Shown here piece after piece: positions 20,741-30,885 of a stretch of 64,000 nt of DNA. Each line of letters opens with the position of its first letter. Position 1 is the stretch's first letter. The notes beneath the pieces are model-generated. The model made no database searches. It saw only the letters and a list, made by a program, of their open reading frames with translations, and was not told where the DNA came from. A program made the translations under genes and the position numbers. Origin of the DNA: Hemileia vastatrix (Eukaryota > Basidiomycota > Pucciniomycetes > Pucciniales > Zaghouaniaceae); contig JASXTE010000002.1 in the NCBI GenBank assembly GCA_030280995.1, positions 36,267,183-36,331,182 of the forward strand, given 5' to 3'.

Positions 20741-23030
20741 CCTTAATGATTTTAACATCCTCAAAATTCATTAAAGATTCATTTGAGTCTATATTTAATA
20801 TTGGATTGTAAAAGATGGACAAATCATCTTCCAACATACAGACTTCATTTTCATCATTATATGAGATATTACTGTCATAATCACTTGAATCATTACTCTT
20901 TTCTACTTCATTTTCAGATTCATGTTGATTTTCAACAATATTTATGTTTTCCTCACATTTGTGACCTTTAACCCAAGGTTTGTTACACTTATAACAAGTA
21001 TTTGTTTCATACTTTTTAGGTACTACAGGTGCAGTAGGTTTTTTCTGCTTCTCCTGAAGTGTTTTTGAATTCTGAGTTTTTACAGGTTCAACATTTTGCT
21101 TATAAGTGGAATACCTTGATTCATACTTATGGTTTAATGATATTTCATTGCAAATATTAATAAAGTCAGAATATTCAGTAACATTTAATGTTCTAGCTAC
21201 AACAATGTCTCTGACAGATATAGGTAATTTGTATATTATCTTATCTTTCCATAAGTTAAAATCCATATGAGGCTCAATGGCTTTTAATATTTTGTTTAAA
21301 TTCATTAAAAATACCATAGGTTTGTCACCATTCAACGGATTATACCTAGTCTTCTCATACAGTCTCTGCTGAGTAAGCCTGAATTTAGAACCTCCAAATT
21401 GTTTTTCAATAAGTTGTTTCCATTCAGCCCAAGAGTAGTCTCTACCCTCACTTAAGACAGCTTCAAACCATAATAAAGCAACATCCTTAAATAAAGAAAT
21501 TAATTTTGATGTTATCTCTTCATCTGGTAACTTATATGAGAATTTCAAGTTGTCAATTCTTTGAATAAAATGTTGCCAATCAGAGCTGGCTTCCCCATCA
21601 TAAGTTGGGTACTGATCTATTTTAGGCCAGTTCTTCTGATTGGATTTTATCTCACTAATATTAGGTAAATTCAACAACTCATTCACTTTTGATAAATGGT
21701 CTTGTATTTCTTCCTGCACGGATTTGTGACTTACATTTTCAGATTTGACACTACCACCAGATGGTTTTAATTGTGGTGGTACAGGGAAGGAATGAGATTC
21801 ACTTTTGCCAATGAAAGGATTATTATTATATTGATTATACTTATGATTATCCTGGTTCATCAGTAGATTGGCAGTTTCAATCTCAACTTTAGTTAATCTT
21901 TGTAGCAGCTCAGAGACACTTTGATTTGTCTGTGCAAAAGATAACTTTGTTCTTGATTCAGTTTTTAATAAATGTGTTTCATATAATTTTTCTAACTCAC
22001 AAAATTTGTTTGAAAGATCATTATATTTATTACTCAATGAATCATATTTAAGAGTTAGAGACAAATGTTCTTTCTCTAATTCTTTATTACGTGTTGCTAA
22101 TTGAGAAATGTTCAATGTTAAGGATGAAATTGTATCACTAGTGAGCTTAACTGTCTGTTCCTCACAATCAGTCATTCTATTCCACAATGCTGAAACAATT
22201 CTATGGACAGTTGGATTATTGTTAAAATATTCCATGTCCTCCTTTTCAATTCTCTCATTCTCCTGTGAACTTCTCATCTCACTAGTAGGTGGTTGCAACT
22301 GAGGATTAACTGTATTATCATTGTATATAGTACTGTTATTATGGACAAAAGACAAGTCAGGTGTATCTACTCTAAAACCTAAATTTCTTAAATCCTCCTC
22401 TATTTTTTGGACAGATTTAACATCAATAGAATTACCTATATTGTAATTATCAGTATTATGTTTAATCTGAGAGGGTAAGTTACTTACCAAGGGATGTTTG
22501 CCAGTCCTGATTTTTGGCGCTTTTTTCCCTTGTAAGGGTGAGCTGAGGAAGTCAGATGAGGGGGTGGATCCCTGTTGCAACTGTGGCTTGTCCACTGTTG
22601 GTGAAACCAGTCCCATTTCCATTTGTCTACCAGGATTTTCTCCTGGGAGTGAGTGGACCCTCCTTGGGTAGGGGGTTGCTGATTTGATTGACTGGGCTGG
22701 CCTCCTTTTAATTCTGCCATTGCCTGATTCATCTGCTGAAATCCTACCTTGCAATTGTTTTGCAACTGCTCTACCTCTTTGAACATGAGAGATTTTGATT
22801 CCTCCAACTTCAGAACCTGTTTGGCCAGGTGGGACAGTTGATCCTGAAGAGGAGGAGACGTCTTTTTGATAGTTATCTTTTTTAAGAGGGCGTCCTTTTC
22901 CTCTATACTCATGCTTTCTGGCTGGGGGTACTGTTGTCCCTCCATGGTGATGTCCTGGAAAGTTTTTATTAGCTTTAGACCTGGTATTATAAGCAGGCTG
23001 TTCACTTACACTATCCTGGGGAGCACTCAT
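20733..23030 (-). CDS. Gag polyprotein of nested family A element (765 codons)
   Basis: Uninterrupted from ATG 23030. Features in order: a basic, Ser/Pro-rich N-terminus overlapping another ORF (residues 1-180), a Leu-rich coiled coil (about 265-360) and the Ty3 gag core (about 475-620). A C-Y-K-C...G-H-K-C knuckle follows at about 675-690, and then an acidic tail. It ends just beyond IIKDI because of the internal deletion, which replaced protease with integrase sequence and an immediate stop. It is the only full-length gag in the window and shows what the host copy lost by nonsense mutations. Confidence 0.85.
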   Translation of the reverse strand: MSAPQDSVSEQPAYNTRSKANKNFPGHHHGGTTVPPARKHEYRGKGRPLKKDNYQKDVSSSSGSTVPPGQTGSEVGGIKISHVQRGRAVAKQLQGRISADESGNGRIKRRPAQSIKSATPYPRRVHSLPGENPGRQMEMGLVSPTVDKPQLQQGSTPSSDFLSSPLQGKKAPKIRTGKHPLVSNLPSQIKHNTDNYNIGNSIDVKSVQKIEEDLRNLGFRVDTPDLSFVHNNSTIYNDNTVNPQLQPPTSEMRSSQENERIEKEDMEYFNNNPTVHRIVSALWNRMTDCEEQTVKLTSDTISSLTLNISQLATRNKELEKEHLSLTLKYDSLSNKYNDLSNKFCELEKLYETHLLKTESRTKLSFAQTNQSVSELLQRLTKVEIETANLLMNQDNHKYNQYNNNPFIGKSESHSFPVPPQLKPSGGSVKSENVSHKSVQEEIQDHLSKVNELLNLPNISEIKSNQKNWPKIDQYPTYDGEASSDWQHFIQRIDNLKFSYKLPDEEITSKLISLFKDVALLWFEAVLSEGRDYSWAEWKQLIEKQFGGSKFRLTQQRLYEKTRYNPLNGDKPMVFLMNLNKILKAIEPHMDFNLWKDKIIYKLPISVRDIVVARTLNVTEYSDFINICNEISLNHKYESRYSTYKQNVEPVKTQNSKTLQEKQKKPTAPVVPKKYETNTCYKCNKPWVKGHKCEENINIVENQHESENEVEKSNDSSDYDSNISYNDENEVCMLEDDLSIFYNPILNIDSNESLMNFEDVKIIKDI
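22484..22945 (-). CDS. Overprinted coiled-coil ORF ending WKWDW, nested family A copy
   Basis: It starts at the ATG at 22945 in a strong context (CACCATGG), 85 bases inside gag and in its +1 frame, and runs 153 codons. It reads MEGQQYPQPESMSIEEKDAL, then LQDQLSHLAKQVLKLEES and QNNCKVGFQQMNQAMAELKG, a long coiled coil. A Gln/Ser linker leads to VDKWKWDWFHQQWTSHS. Families B and C carry the same layout in the same relative frame. Of the two overlapping frames, this one looks more like a folded protein. Role unknown; it may assist particle assembly or be an alternative Gag N-terminus. Confidence 0.6.
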   Translation of the reverse strand: MEGQQYPQPESMSIEEKDALLKKITIKKTSPPLQDQLSHLAKQVLKLEESKSLMFKEVEQLQNNCKVGFQQMNQAMAELKGGQPSQSNQQPPTQGGSTHSQEKILVDKWKWDWFHQQWTSHSCNRDPPPHLTSSAHPYKGKKRQKSGLANIPW

Positions 23031-23541
23031 ATTGTTCAGAATAACAATATTTTACGTCTACAAAAGGAAAAAACTCTGTGGAATTAGTAGACAAATAATA
23101 TTAGCAATTATATTACTAATAAAAAAGCAATGGAGCTTACCCTGAATTTATATCTTTATTTATTTAAATAAAATTTAAGAAAAATTCGAAAAAATCTGTT
23201 AAAAATATAATAATAAGTTTAACTAGACCTCTATAAGGGTGAATAATTAGCTTACCAAGCTTTAGCCAAATACCAATTTTATTGGGTGTTATATTGGTGT
23301 CCAAATACCAAGTGAAATTGGGTTTATATTGGGTACAGTTACTACTATAAATATCTAATTTTTATGATAAAAAATTAGTAAAATTATTATAAGGGTTCTT
23401 TTCCGCAATCAATGAGTTATGATGACCCACTAATATGCATCAGACCCAAATATTTGGTTAATTTTGAGTTGTACTAAGGTAAAAATCACGTCCCAAGGCT
23501 TATACTAAATAATAAGTAAAATATAAGGAAAGACCCCCAAT

Positions 23542-24718
23542 TGTCAGTACAGTCTAGTATATAAGTATGATATAATAGTGTTATTTTATAGTCCTACTAC
23601 TTATTAATAAATGATTTAGTTATTAAACCTCAGGGGAAGATTAATAGAATAGTTATACTCAAATAAAACTCACAATACTTGGATTTAAATGTGTGCTAGT
23701 GGTGGAAAATAGAAGAATAAAATATAGTTATAGCTTTTATAAAGATAATATCAATTTATAAGGGCTTTATAATATATTTATGAATGTTAATAATTGTAGT
23801 GTAATGTTTGTTTGAAGTGTAGTAATTGAATGATGATAATAAACCGTCAAAATCCCTCCTTACTTATACCCAAATCCACTGGAGTGCACAGACCTTCAAT
23901 CCAGATGATGTCACTGCTATCCCCGGCAATTACAGCACTGTGAGGGCCCATCACCTCCCCATTGCGTCCACTTAAAGCAGTTTCAACACCCAGACCTCCA
24001 GTAAGGACCCTCCATCACTATTAATAATAACACAGAGTCATACCATAAATAGAAAACCCAGATAAAAGCGGATACCATAAAGAAACAGGTAAAATAAATG
24101 ATCAAAAAGAGATTTAATGAAACTAAAAGCATATAAAGGAAATAAATAAAATGTCCAAGCCCCCAATAACATCCCCAAGCATCCACATTAACCCAAAAAC
24201 ATCTTTCCAACCCATAAATCCGTGAATAACCATCCAAGGAAGTAATTTTAGTTGTCCAAACTGGGTGTATGCGCCTGATATAGGTGTCTATGCTTCTGTA
24301 GGCATTGTGAGTCCACTGATTTCGTCCATATGACCTAAAATAAGCAGAAAAACAAAGTTTATAGGCTATTAAGGGGCTAAAACCCACTTATATACCTAAA
24401 TATACATAATATACTACATATTTCACTGAATATGAGATTTATGTATACATATAAGCTTATGTATGTCAATAATTACTTCATATCACTTAAGATAAGTATA
24501 TTATGACTCCATTAACACCTTAATAAGTATTATTATGCCATGGATAAGCTATTTAAACTATTATAAATTATATAATAGAATAATAATTATATATATATAT
24601 AATAAAATAATATATATTATTATTTTAACCTTATTTTTAAGATATAAGCTTAATCTAGTTAAGGTTATCTTATTTTAAGCATAAGAAATACTCAGTCCTA
24701 AGGATATTTAGGCTGACA
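23542..24718 (-). repeat. 5' LTR of nested element
   Basis: It ends in GGCTGACA at 24718, followed by the ATTAC duplication. On its inner side, GGAAAGACCCCCA (23529-23541) is the complement of the TGGGGGTCTTTCC primer site. The 134-codon LTR ORF is intact at 23983-24387. Confidence 0.92.
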
Positions 24719-26398
24719 ATTACACATAGAGCAGGAACCTTTCACTCTAATGTAGATCTGTTATCTAGAGTACCTCTGCCTAATAATGATGATAATCCTG
24801 CTTATGTTCCTGAGTCAGAGATTATTAACATTTATGGCATTTATATTGTAGATCTTGAGGATGAATTTATGCAATCAATTCCTGATAATTATAATTCAGA
24901 TCCTGACTTGAGTAAGTTAACTACAATATTAAATGATCCATCTAATGCTTCAATGAATGTTTTAATAAAAACATTACCAATTAAGTATAAAGAGGCATTA
25001 GAAAAAGGAAAATTTTTCATTGAGGATGGTTTTATATATTACAGGAAAAAATTAAGTAATGTAATTGTAATTCCCCCTTCAATGAAGGAGTTAATGTTAA
25101 GTATATGTCATGATGATATATTAGTAGGTCATTTTGACTTCCATAAAACATTAACCAGAGTAAAAAATACAGCTTGGTGGATTAACATGTCTGAGGATGT
25201 TCAGATATATGTTGAGACATGTGATTCTTGTCAAAAATCTAAAAGATTAACAGGCAAAAGAGTTGGTTTATTACAACAAATTGAGCAACCGAAAGCTCCA
25301 TGGGAGATCATTAACATGGACTTTGTAACAGGTTTGCCAATAGCAGGGCATAAGAGTTATAACTCCTGCTGGGTAATTGTAGATAGATTTACAAAGATGT
25401 GTAAATTTATTCCTACCCACAAAGAGGTTTCTGCAAAGGACTTAGCTTTTTTATGGTGGACACAAATGTTAAATACAGCAGGTTTCCCCAAAGCAATAGT
25501 TTCTGACAGAGATCCTAAATTTACTTCTGAGTTCTGGACGTCACTTATGGATGTTTCAGGGTGTCAATTAAAACTTTCTACAGCACACCATCCACAAACT
25601 GATGGGCTAGCAGAAAGAATGATACAAACCTTAGAAGATATTATAAGAAGATACTGTGCTTTTGGTCTTAATTTTAAAGACAATGACAAATTTACGCATG
25701 ATTGGGTAACCCTTATCCCAGGTTTAGAATTTGCATACAATAGTAGAGTACATTCTGTCACTGGCAAAAAGCCATTTGAGTTATGGTTGGGTTATGTACC
25801 TAATACCCCTGCTAAAACTCTTAATAAGTTACCTAGATTGGATATCCATCCAGGTACTAAATCTTTTCTTCAGATGCAGGAATTATGCAGAAAACATGCT
25901 CAAGAATGTATAAATAAGGTGTTTGAGTATGAAAAGAAAAGATGGGATAAAGCCCATAAAGAACAAATGTTCAAAGAGGTTGATGAAGTCCTTATTTCAA
26001 CACTACATTTCAATTTAAATGGTAATGTTAAATTGAAGGATCCATTCATTGGACCATTTGTAGTTAAAAAGATGGTTGGTAATAATGCTGTTGAGGTTAT
26101 TCTATATGCGCCATATGATAGAAAACATCCAGTATTTCCTATTTCTCTTATAAAACTATACCATTCTAATGATACTGCTCTATTTCCAAGAAGATCAGGA
26201 AGGCATAAACAGCAACCTGAAGAAATAGTTGAAAAGGTAGAAAATGAAAAGATACTTAAAAAGAGACACCTTACAAAATAAAAGGGAGTTGAGTATCTAT
26301 TAAGATTTAAAAATAAATCAAGTGAATATGACCAGTGGATTCCAGAAAATGAAATCTCTGATCTTAAAAATCTCTTGAAAAAATTTAAATCTAAATAA
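24719..26398 (+). pseudogene. Integrase and chromodomain, family A host element
   Basis: It continues the pol frame once the nested insert is removed. It has an H-H-C-C zinc domain (GHFDFH...CDSCQKSKR, about 25125-25240). The catalytic core follows, with NMDFVTG, IVSDRDPKF and GLAERMIQ; the last two acidic residues are 36 apart, a D-D-35-E arrangement. Then come the HPVFPISLIK region and a C-terminal chromodomain (VEYLLRFKNKSSEYDQWIPE). A TAA at 26279-26281, where the nested copy has GAA, truncates it just before the chromodomain. The chromodomain would target integration to marked chromatin. Confidence 0.9.
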
Positions 26399-26507
26399 TA
26401 CTGTTCATTCAGTATATGTATTATAAAAATTATTTTTTTTTTTTTATTTTTATTATTATTTCACTCCTTAGTTTTAATTAAAATGTCTTAACATTTTTTT
26501 TATTGTT

Positions 26508-27703
26508 TTTTTTGGGGTGAGGGAGTGTCAGCCTAAATATCCTTAGGACTGAGTATTTCTTATGCTTAAAATAAGATAACCTTAAGTAAATTAAGCTTAT
26601 ATCTTAAAAATAAGGTTAAAATAATAATATATATTATTTTATTATATATATATATATAATTATTATTCTATTATATAACTTATAATAGTTTAAATAGCTT
26701 ATCCATGGCCTAATATTACTTATTAAGGTGTTAATGGAGTCATAATATACTTATCTTAAGTGATATGAAGTAATTATTGACATACATAAGCTTATATGTA
26801 TACATAAATCTCATATTCAGTGAAATATACAGTATATTATGTATATTTAGGTATATAAGTGGGTTTTAGCCCCTTAATAGCCTATAACCTTTGTTTTTAT
26901 GCTTATTTTAGGTCATATGGACGAAATCAGTGGACTCACAACACCTACAGAAGCATAGACACCTATATCAGGCGCATACACCCAGTTTGGACAACTAAAA
27001 TTACTTCCTTGGATGGTTATTCACGGATTTATGGGTTGGAAGGATCTTTCTGGGTTAATGTGGATGCTTGGGGATTTTATTGGGGGCTTGGACATTTTAT
27101 TTGTTTCTTTATATGCTTTTAGTTTCATTAAATCTCTTTTTGATTGTTTATTTTACCTGTTTCTTTATGGTATCCGCTTTTATCTGGCTTTTCTATTTAT
27201 GGTATGGATCTGTGTTATTATTAATAGTGATGGAGGGTCCTTACTGGAGGTCTGGGTGTTGAAACTTCTTGAAGTGGACGCCATGGGGAGGTGATGGGCC
27301 CTCACAGTGCTGTAATTGCCGGGGATAGCAGTGACATCATCTGGATTGAAGGTCTGTGCACTCCAGTGGATTTGGGTATAAGTAAGGAGGGATTTTGACG
27401 GTTATTTATCATCATTCAATTACTACAACTCCAATAAACACTACTATACAATTATTAACATTTAGAAATATATTATAAAGCCAGTATAAATTGATATTAT
27501 CCTTATATAAGCTATAACTATATTTTATTCATCTATTTTCCATAACTAGCACACATTTAAATCCAAGTATTGTGAGTTTTATTTGAGTATAACTATTTTA
27601 TTAGTCTTCCCCTGAGGTTTAATCACTAAATCATTTATTAATAAGTAGTAGGACCATAAATAAACACTGTTATATCATACTTATATACTAGACTATACTG
27701 ACA
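26508..27703 (+). repeat. Polypurine tract and 3' LTR, family A host element
   Basis: GGGGTGAGGGAG at 26514-26525 directly precedes the LTR (26526-27703, 1178 bp), the expected plus-strand primer. The LTR ends in CTGACA and is followed by GAGTC, the target duplication. A one-base loss near 27110 breaks the internal LTR ORF. Confidence 0.9.
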
Positions 27704-27780
27704 GAGTCCAAGAGCAGTTCAAGAGCCATGAAAGTCATTGCTTTATGTAATTTATCACGATTTGAAAGTGAGGAAGGCAT
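27704..27780 (-). pseudogene. PIF/Harbinger transposase, first codons of copy 1
   Basis: From ATG 27780 it reads MPSSLSNRDKLHKAMTFMAL and continues to LLLDS, where the Ty3 target duplication GAGTC (27704-27708) marks the insertion. Reading continues across to 12807. Copy 2 shows the uninterrupted version at 41363 onward. Confidence 0.8.
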
Positions 27781-27989
27781 GACTCTTATATGATATAATA
27801 TGAAAATTTAAATGATGTAAGATTTTTTGAGTTATGAAGTGTTATGCTGTGGAGTGCTGCGTATGAATGGGATGATGCTGACAAATCAGTGAAATGGGAC
27901 TTGATGGTGAAATCAGCACTTTTGGTTGAGAAAGTGCGGATTTGAGTGAAATATGTGACTTAGTTAATTTTGAAATCCACCAGTATTGG

Positions 27990-28052
27990 GGCTAGTGTGT
28001 TTTGGAAATCCGCACTTATTTAAGTGCGGATTTGCCATAACTGACACCCCCT
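27990..28052. repeat. Right TIR and palindrome of composite transposon copy 1
   Basis: It contains AAATCCGCACTTATTTAAGT with its inverted half (28006-28033), then AACTGACACCCCCT at the end, the reverse complement of the left TIR except for small differences. AAT follows at 28053-28055. Confidence 0.8.
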
Positions 28053-28055
28053 AAT

Positions 28056-28970
28056 GAGTGCTTTTTAAGTTGTAAATTGGTTCATTTTACAAGTAAAGAT
28101 GAGATAATTATTTAATGGACAATAAATGCAAGTAAATGTTCAAAAGAGCATGGAAATGAAAATTCAGGAGTCTGAAGAGCCCTAAAACATTTTCAGGGAA
28201 GTCTTTTTATTTTTCTTCTACTTTTAATAATTTTTTAAAGTATTTTTGATTATTTTTTATTTTTCATAAATTACTTAACTTTAATGATTTTCAATTAGAT
28301 GAAAAGGGCTGCATAGACGACAAAAATTAGTTGGGAATGTAAAGGGGAAGTAGCTTCATTATCTTTAAGTTTTGTAGATTTTTTATAAAGTTTTTAAGGT
28401 TCTAATTGATTCTGTAAGTGTTTAAAAGCTCCGGAACTCCCTGGAAAAGCTTTATACAAACTCTGGGATACTCTGGACAAGCTCTGGGATGCTCCGGGGG
28501 GAAAGTGGGGCACAAGATCTAACTATGCATATAAAGCTGTAGACTCAAAATTTGTGTAATAAGAGGAGATAAATCAGAGATTAGAATAATGAATAATAAC
28601 AACAACCAACGTCATTTTTATTTAACATTTCATAAATTGTAATACCCTTATAAAATAACATTTTTATACAACACATTTTAAATTTTACTCAACAACAATT
28701 TAATATATTCTAATAGTGTATCAATAGAAAGGTCTCAGATTCAGGGAATCAGTTTTTAAATCTGTTCACAAGAATAAAACCTCATAAAAACATAAATATT
28801 CAACCATTTATATAACTTTTCTAGTACAACTCTACTGTTGTATTTCCTCACCTAAATCTTAAGTAAACATATTCTAAATCTCCAAACTGTTAATATCAAT
28901 TTTTAAGCTGGTTATTTTATATTAAGTAGACATTATAGATTAGTTAATTTTGAGCTCTTATTTTACTTAA
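28056..28970. other. Non-genic stretch
   Basis: AT-rich sequence without a readable gene. At about 28433-28505 there is a short imperfect tandem repeat built on CTCTGGGATACTCTGG / CTCTGGGATGCTCCGG. Nothing else is supported. Confidence 0.5.
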
Positions 28971-28971
28971 A

Positions 28972-29878
28972 GGGACAGGGGTTTCTTCTGTTTATCCAAC
29001 TCCCTTTGATTCTGCTTACAGAAAAGTGACTGTAAGAGTCTTTCTACAATGTGTGTTCCAAATTCGTGGCCACATCAGGATCACCAAAATCTAGTTCAAA
29101 TTCTTCCAATAAATGGTAAAAATTTGTTGCTGACTTGCCACTTTCAAGGAGCCCTTTTTTATATGGCCTTACACAACATACCACCTCATCTGTGAGATAA
29201 TATATTGTGAATCCAATTTTTGATTGCTCATCTGGGAGCTGATGAATGTTAAGAAGGACATAGAGGTTTACCTGAAATGCATACTGATCCTCCAGGGGGC
29301 CTTACTTTCCATTGAAGATTGATGGGACTAAAATATTTGTGACTTTGACAGGTGGTGCTGATGTGAGAAGTGCTACCAGCTCTTTGGCTTCAGTAGCATC
29401 CAACTCTGCTTTGTGGGGCCTTGATATGAGGGTTTTTCCTCTGCTATATGTTTCATTAGTCTGGAATTCTTTTCTTTCAAGTGTGCCATCTGCTCTTGCG
29501 TTTCATGGAGGAGCACTGCAACAGATTGACCTGAGGGGTTCATGATTCTTTTGTTGTGTGCTAGTTATTGATCATGAAAAATTTTAGGACCTAAGAGGGA
29601 AGACTACTACTAAAAGTAGCACTAGCCTATGAAAGGACTGATTATACTAATTCAGAAGTGAGACTTAATAAATTGACTATGGTGGGGCTGCCATCAGTGA
29701 GGGGTAAACCTATGGGGGAGTAAGAATTAACTGGATTGTTAAATAAGTTGTCTGATAAGGAACACCTTTCAGAACTTACTCCATAAAACCCCCTTATGAA
29801 ATATCCCTTGCTTCTGCCTATTAAAATGCATAGTTACCATAGCACTCCTCCTCCTCTCCTCTCAACCCAAATCCTAAC
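28972..29878 (-). mobile_element. Ty3 chromovirus fragment, family D: LTR plus gag start
   Basis: Reading on the minus strand, a degenerate ~300-bp LTR (29878 to about 29582, related to 38558-38866) is followed by an ATG at 29542 (MNPSGQSVAVLLHETQEQ). Gag sequence then shifts frame several times. Around 29290-29060 it reads EDQYAFQVNLYVLLNIHQLP and SATNFYHLLEEFELDFGDPD, a typical gag core. It stops around 28972. It is separate from, and head-to-head with, the integrase fragment at 29970-31213. Confidence 0.6.
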
Positions 29879-29969
29879 ATTGAGTTACCCAAGCTTCAAG
29901 TAATGAATTATATCCTCACAGAAGTTGACCACTGAACCAATATGGTGCATTCTTTCCCCACCACTACTA

Positions 29970-30885
29970 AGGTTACAACAGAAGGTACTTCAGACTTAAT
30001 GGTGGTGCATGTCTGGACATTATATGTATTTTCTGACAGTATAGTGTCATTCAGTTGAAGTATTTCTAACTCTAACTTTTTGAAGCCAATGTATGAGCAA
30101 CTAAAAATTTAGCCCATTTTATAAACAGCATGGTATCTGCAGACTGACAGGCAATCTGAAATAGTGAATAAGGCTAGTGAGAAATATTTGTGCCACTTCA
30201 TTAATTACCAGAAGGATGATTGGGCACAGCTGCTACTATTGGCTGAATTCTCACACAATAACTGGACACATGCTGCAACAGGAATATCACCTTTCTATTC
30301 CAACTAAGGATACCACCCAACATTCTCAATTAGTACCCCATCAATGCTGAAAGTTCAAGAAGCTGAAGAAAAGATTCAGAAAATACTGAGTATACATCAG
30401 GAGTTAGAATCAGCACTCAAATTATCTCAACAGTCAATGAAGTGCCATCATGATCAATGGAGAACCCAGCATCATGCACTACAGGTGGGTGATGAGGTTT
30501 GGCTATGCTCCCAAAATCTTTCTACATTATGCCCAAGTAGCAAACTAGATCACAGAAAGGTGGGCCTTTTCAAAATTAAGTGCAAGATATCCAACTCAGA
30601 ATAAAAATTGGAACTACAAATTTCAATGAGACAAGTTCATCCTGTGTTCAATATTTTGTTATTCTTATAGCTTCAAGAAGACACAATATGAGGATTCCCA
30701 GAAGAGCCACCAGCACCAGTCTATGTACAAAATGAAGAGGAGTTTGAAGTGGAAAAGATTACTTCTAAGAAGATGCACAGGGGGAAGGTTCAATATTTGG
30801 TTCATTGGAAAGGTTATAGGGTAGGAGATAGATCTTGGGAATCATTAGAAAATTTAGGTAATGCTAAGGGGAGAGTAAAGGAGTG
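29970..30885 (+). pseudogene. Integrase and chromodomain relic, family D
   Basis: Several frame shifts and stops interrupt a recognisable integrase C-terminus: LKPMYEQLKI, SEIVNKASEKYLCHFINYQK, FSHNNWTHAATGISPFYSN and MRQVHPVFNI. A chromodomain follows (EEEFEVEKI...VQYLVHWKGYRVGDRSWES). The matching, better-preserved blocks lie on the minus strand at 38917-40299. The catalytic first two Asp regions are lost or unreadable. Confidence 0.75.

Larger units (their letters stand above)
18689..24718 (-). mobile_element. Nested, internally deleted family A Ty3 element
   Basis: It is inserted in reverse orientation in the RNase H region of the host element, with a perfect ATTAC duplication (18684-18688 and 24719-24723). 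The LTRs at 18689-19865 and 23542-24718 differ at about a dozen positions by eye, fewer than the host LTR pair. The interior (3.7 kb) has a full gag and the end of integrase, but protease, RT, RNase H and most of integrase are deleted at about 20735-20745. Gag, primer site, polypurine tract and both LTRs are kept, so it could have been mobilised in trans by an intact relative. Confidence 0.93.
12808..27703 (+). mobile_element. Ty3 chromodomain retrotransposon, family A (host of nested copy)
   Basis: This is a complete element with LTRs 12808-13986 and 26526-27703, flanked by the 5-bp duplication GAGTC (12803-12807 and 27704-27708). Removing the nested insertion (18689-24718 plus one ATTAC) gives about 8.86 kb. 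The order is gag, protease, RT, RNase H, integrase, chromodomain. The two LTRs differ at roughly twenty positions by eye. The coding region has stops at 15202, 16438, 17472, 18009 and 26279, so this copy cannot be autonomous. Confidence 0.93.
5017..28052 (-). mobile_element. Composite PIF/Harbinger-type transposon with TET/JBP cargo, copy 1 (split by Ty3 nest)
   Basis: The ends are AGGGGGTGTCAGTT at 5017 and its reverse complement ending at 28052, flanked by AAT on both sides (5014-5016 and 28053-28055). Subtracting the Ty3 nest, the element is about 8.1 kb. In its own orientation (minus strand) it holds a DDE transposase, a purine/pyrimidine foldback region with a minisatellite, a TET/JBP-like oxygenase, and a convergent Myb/SANT-like gene. 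Copy 2 at 41091-47507 has the same ends, the same target duplication and the same gene order, which shows that the unit moves as a whole. All three genes of this copy carry damage. Confidence 0.88.

Noticed and set aside
18689..24718. Reading the Ty3 cluster as three side-by-side elements
   Set aside because: The ATTAC and GAGTC duplications and the exact resumption of the RNase H frame show one element nested inside another.
29312..29545. Plus-strand 77-codon ORF
   Set aside because: It is the complement of a recognisable Ty3 gag on the minus strand with an ATG and LTR upstream.
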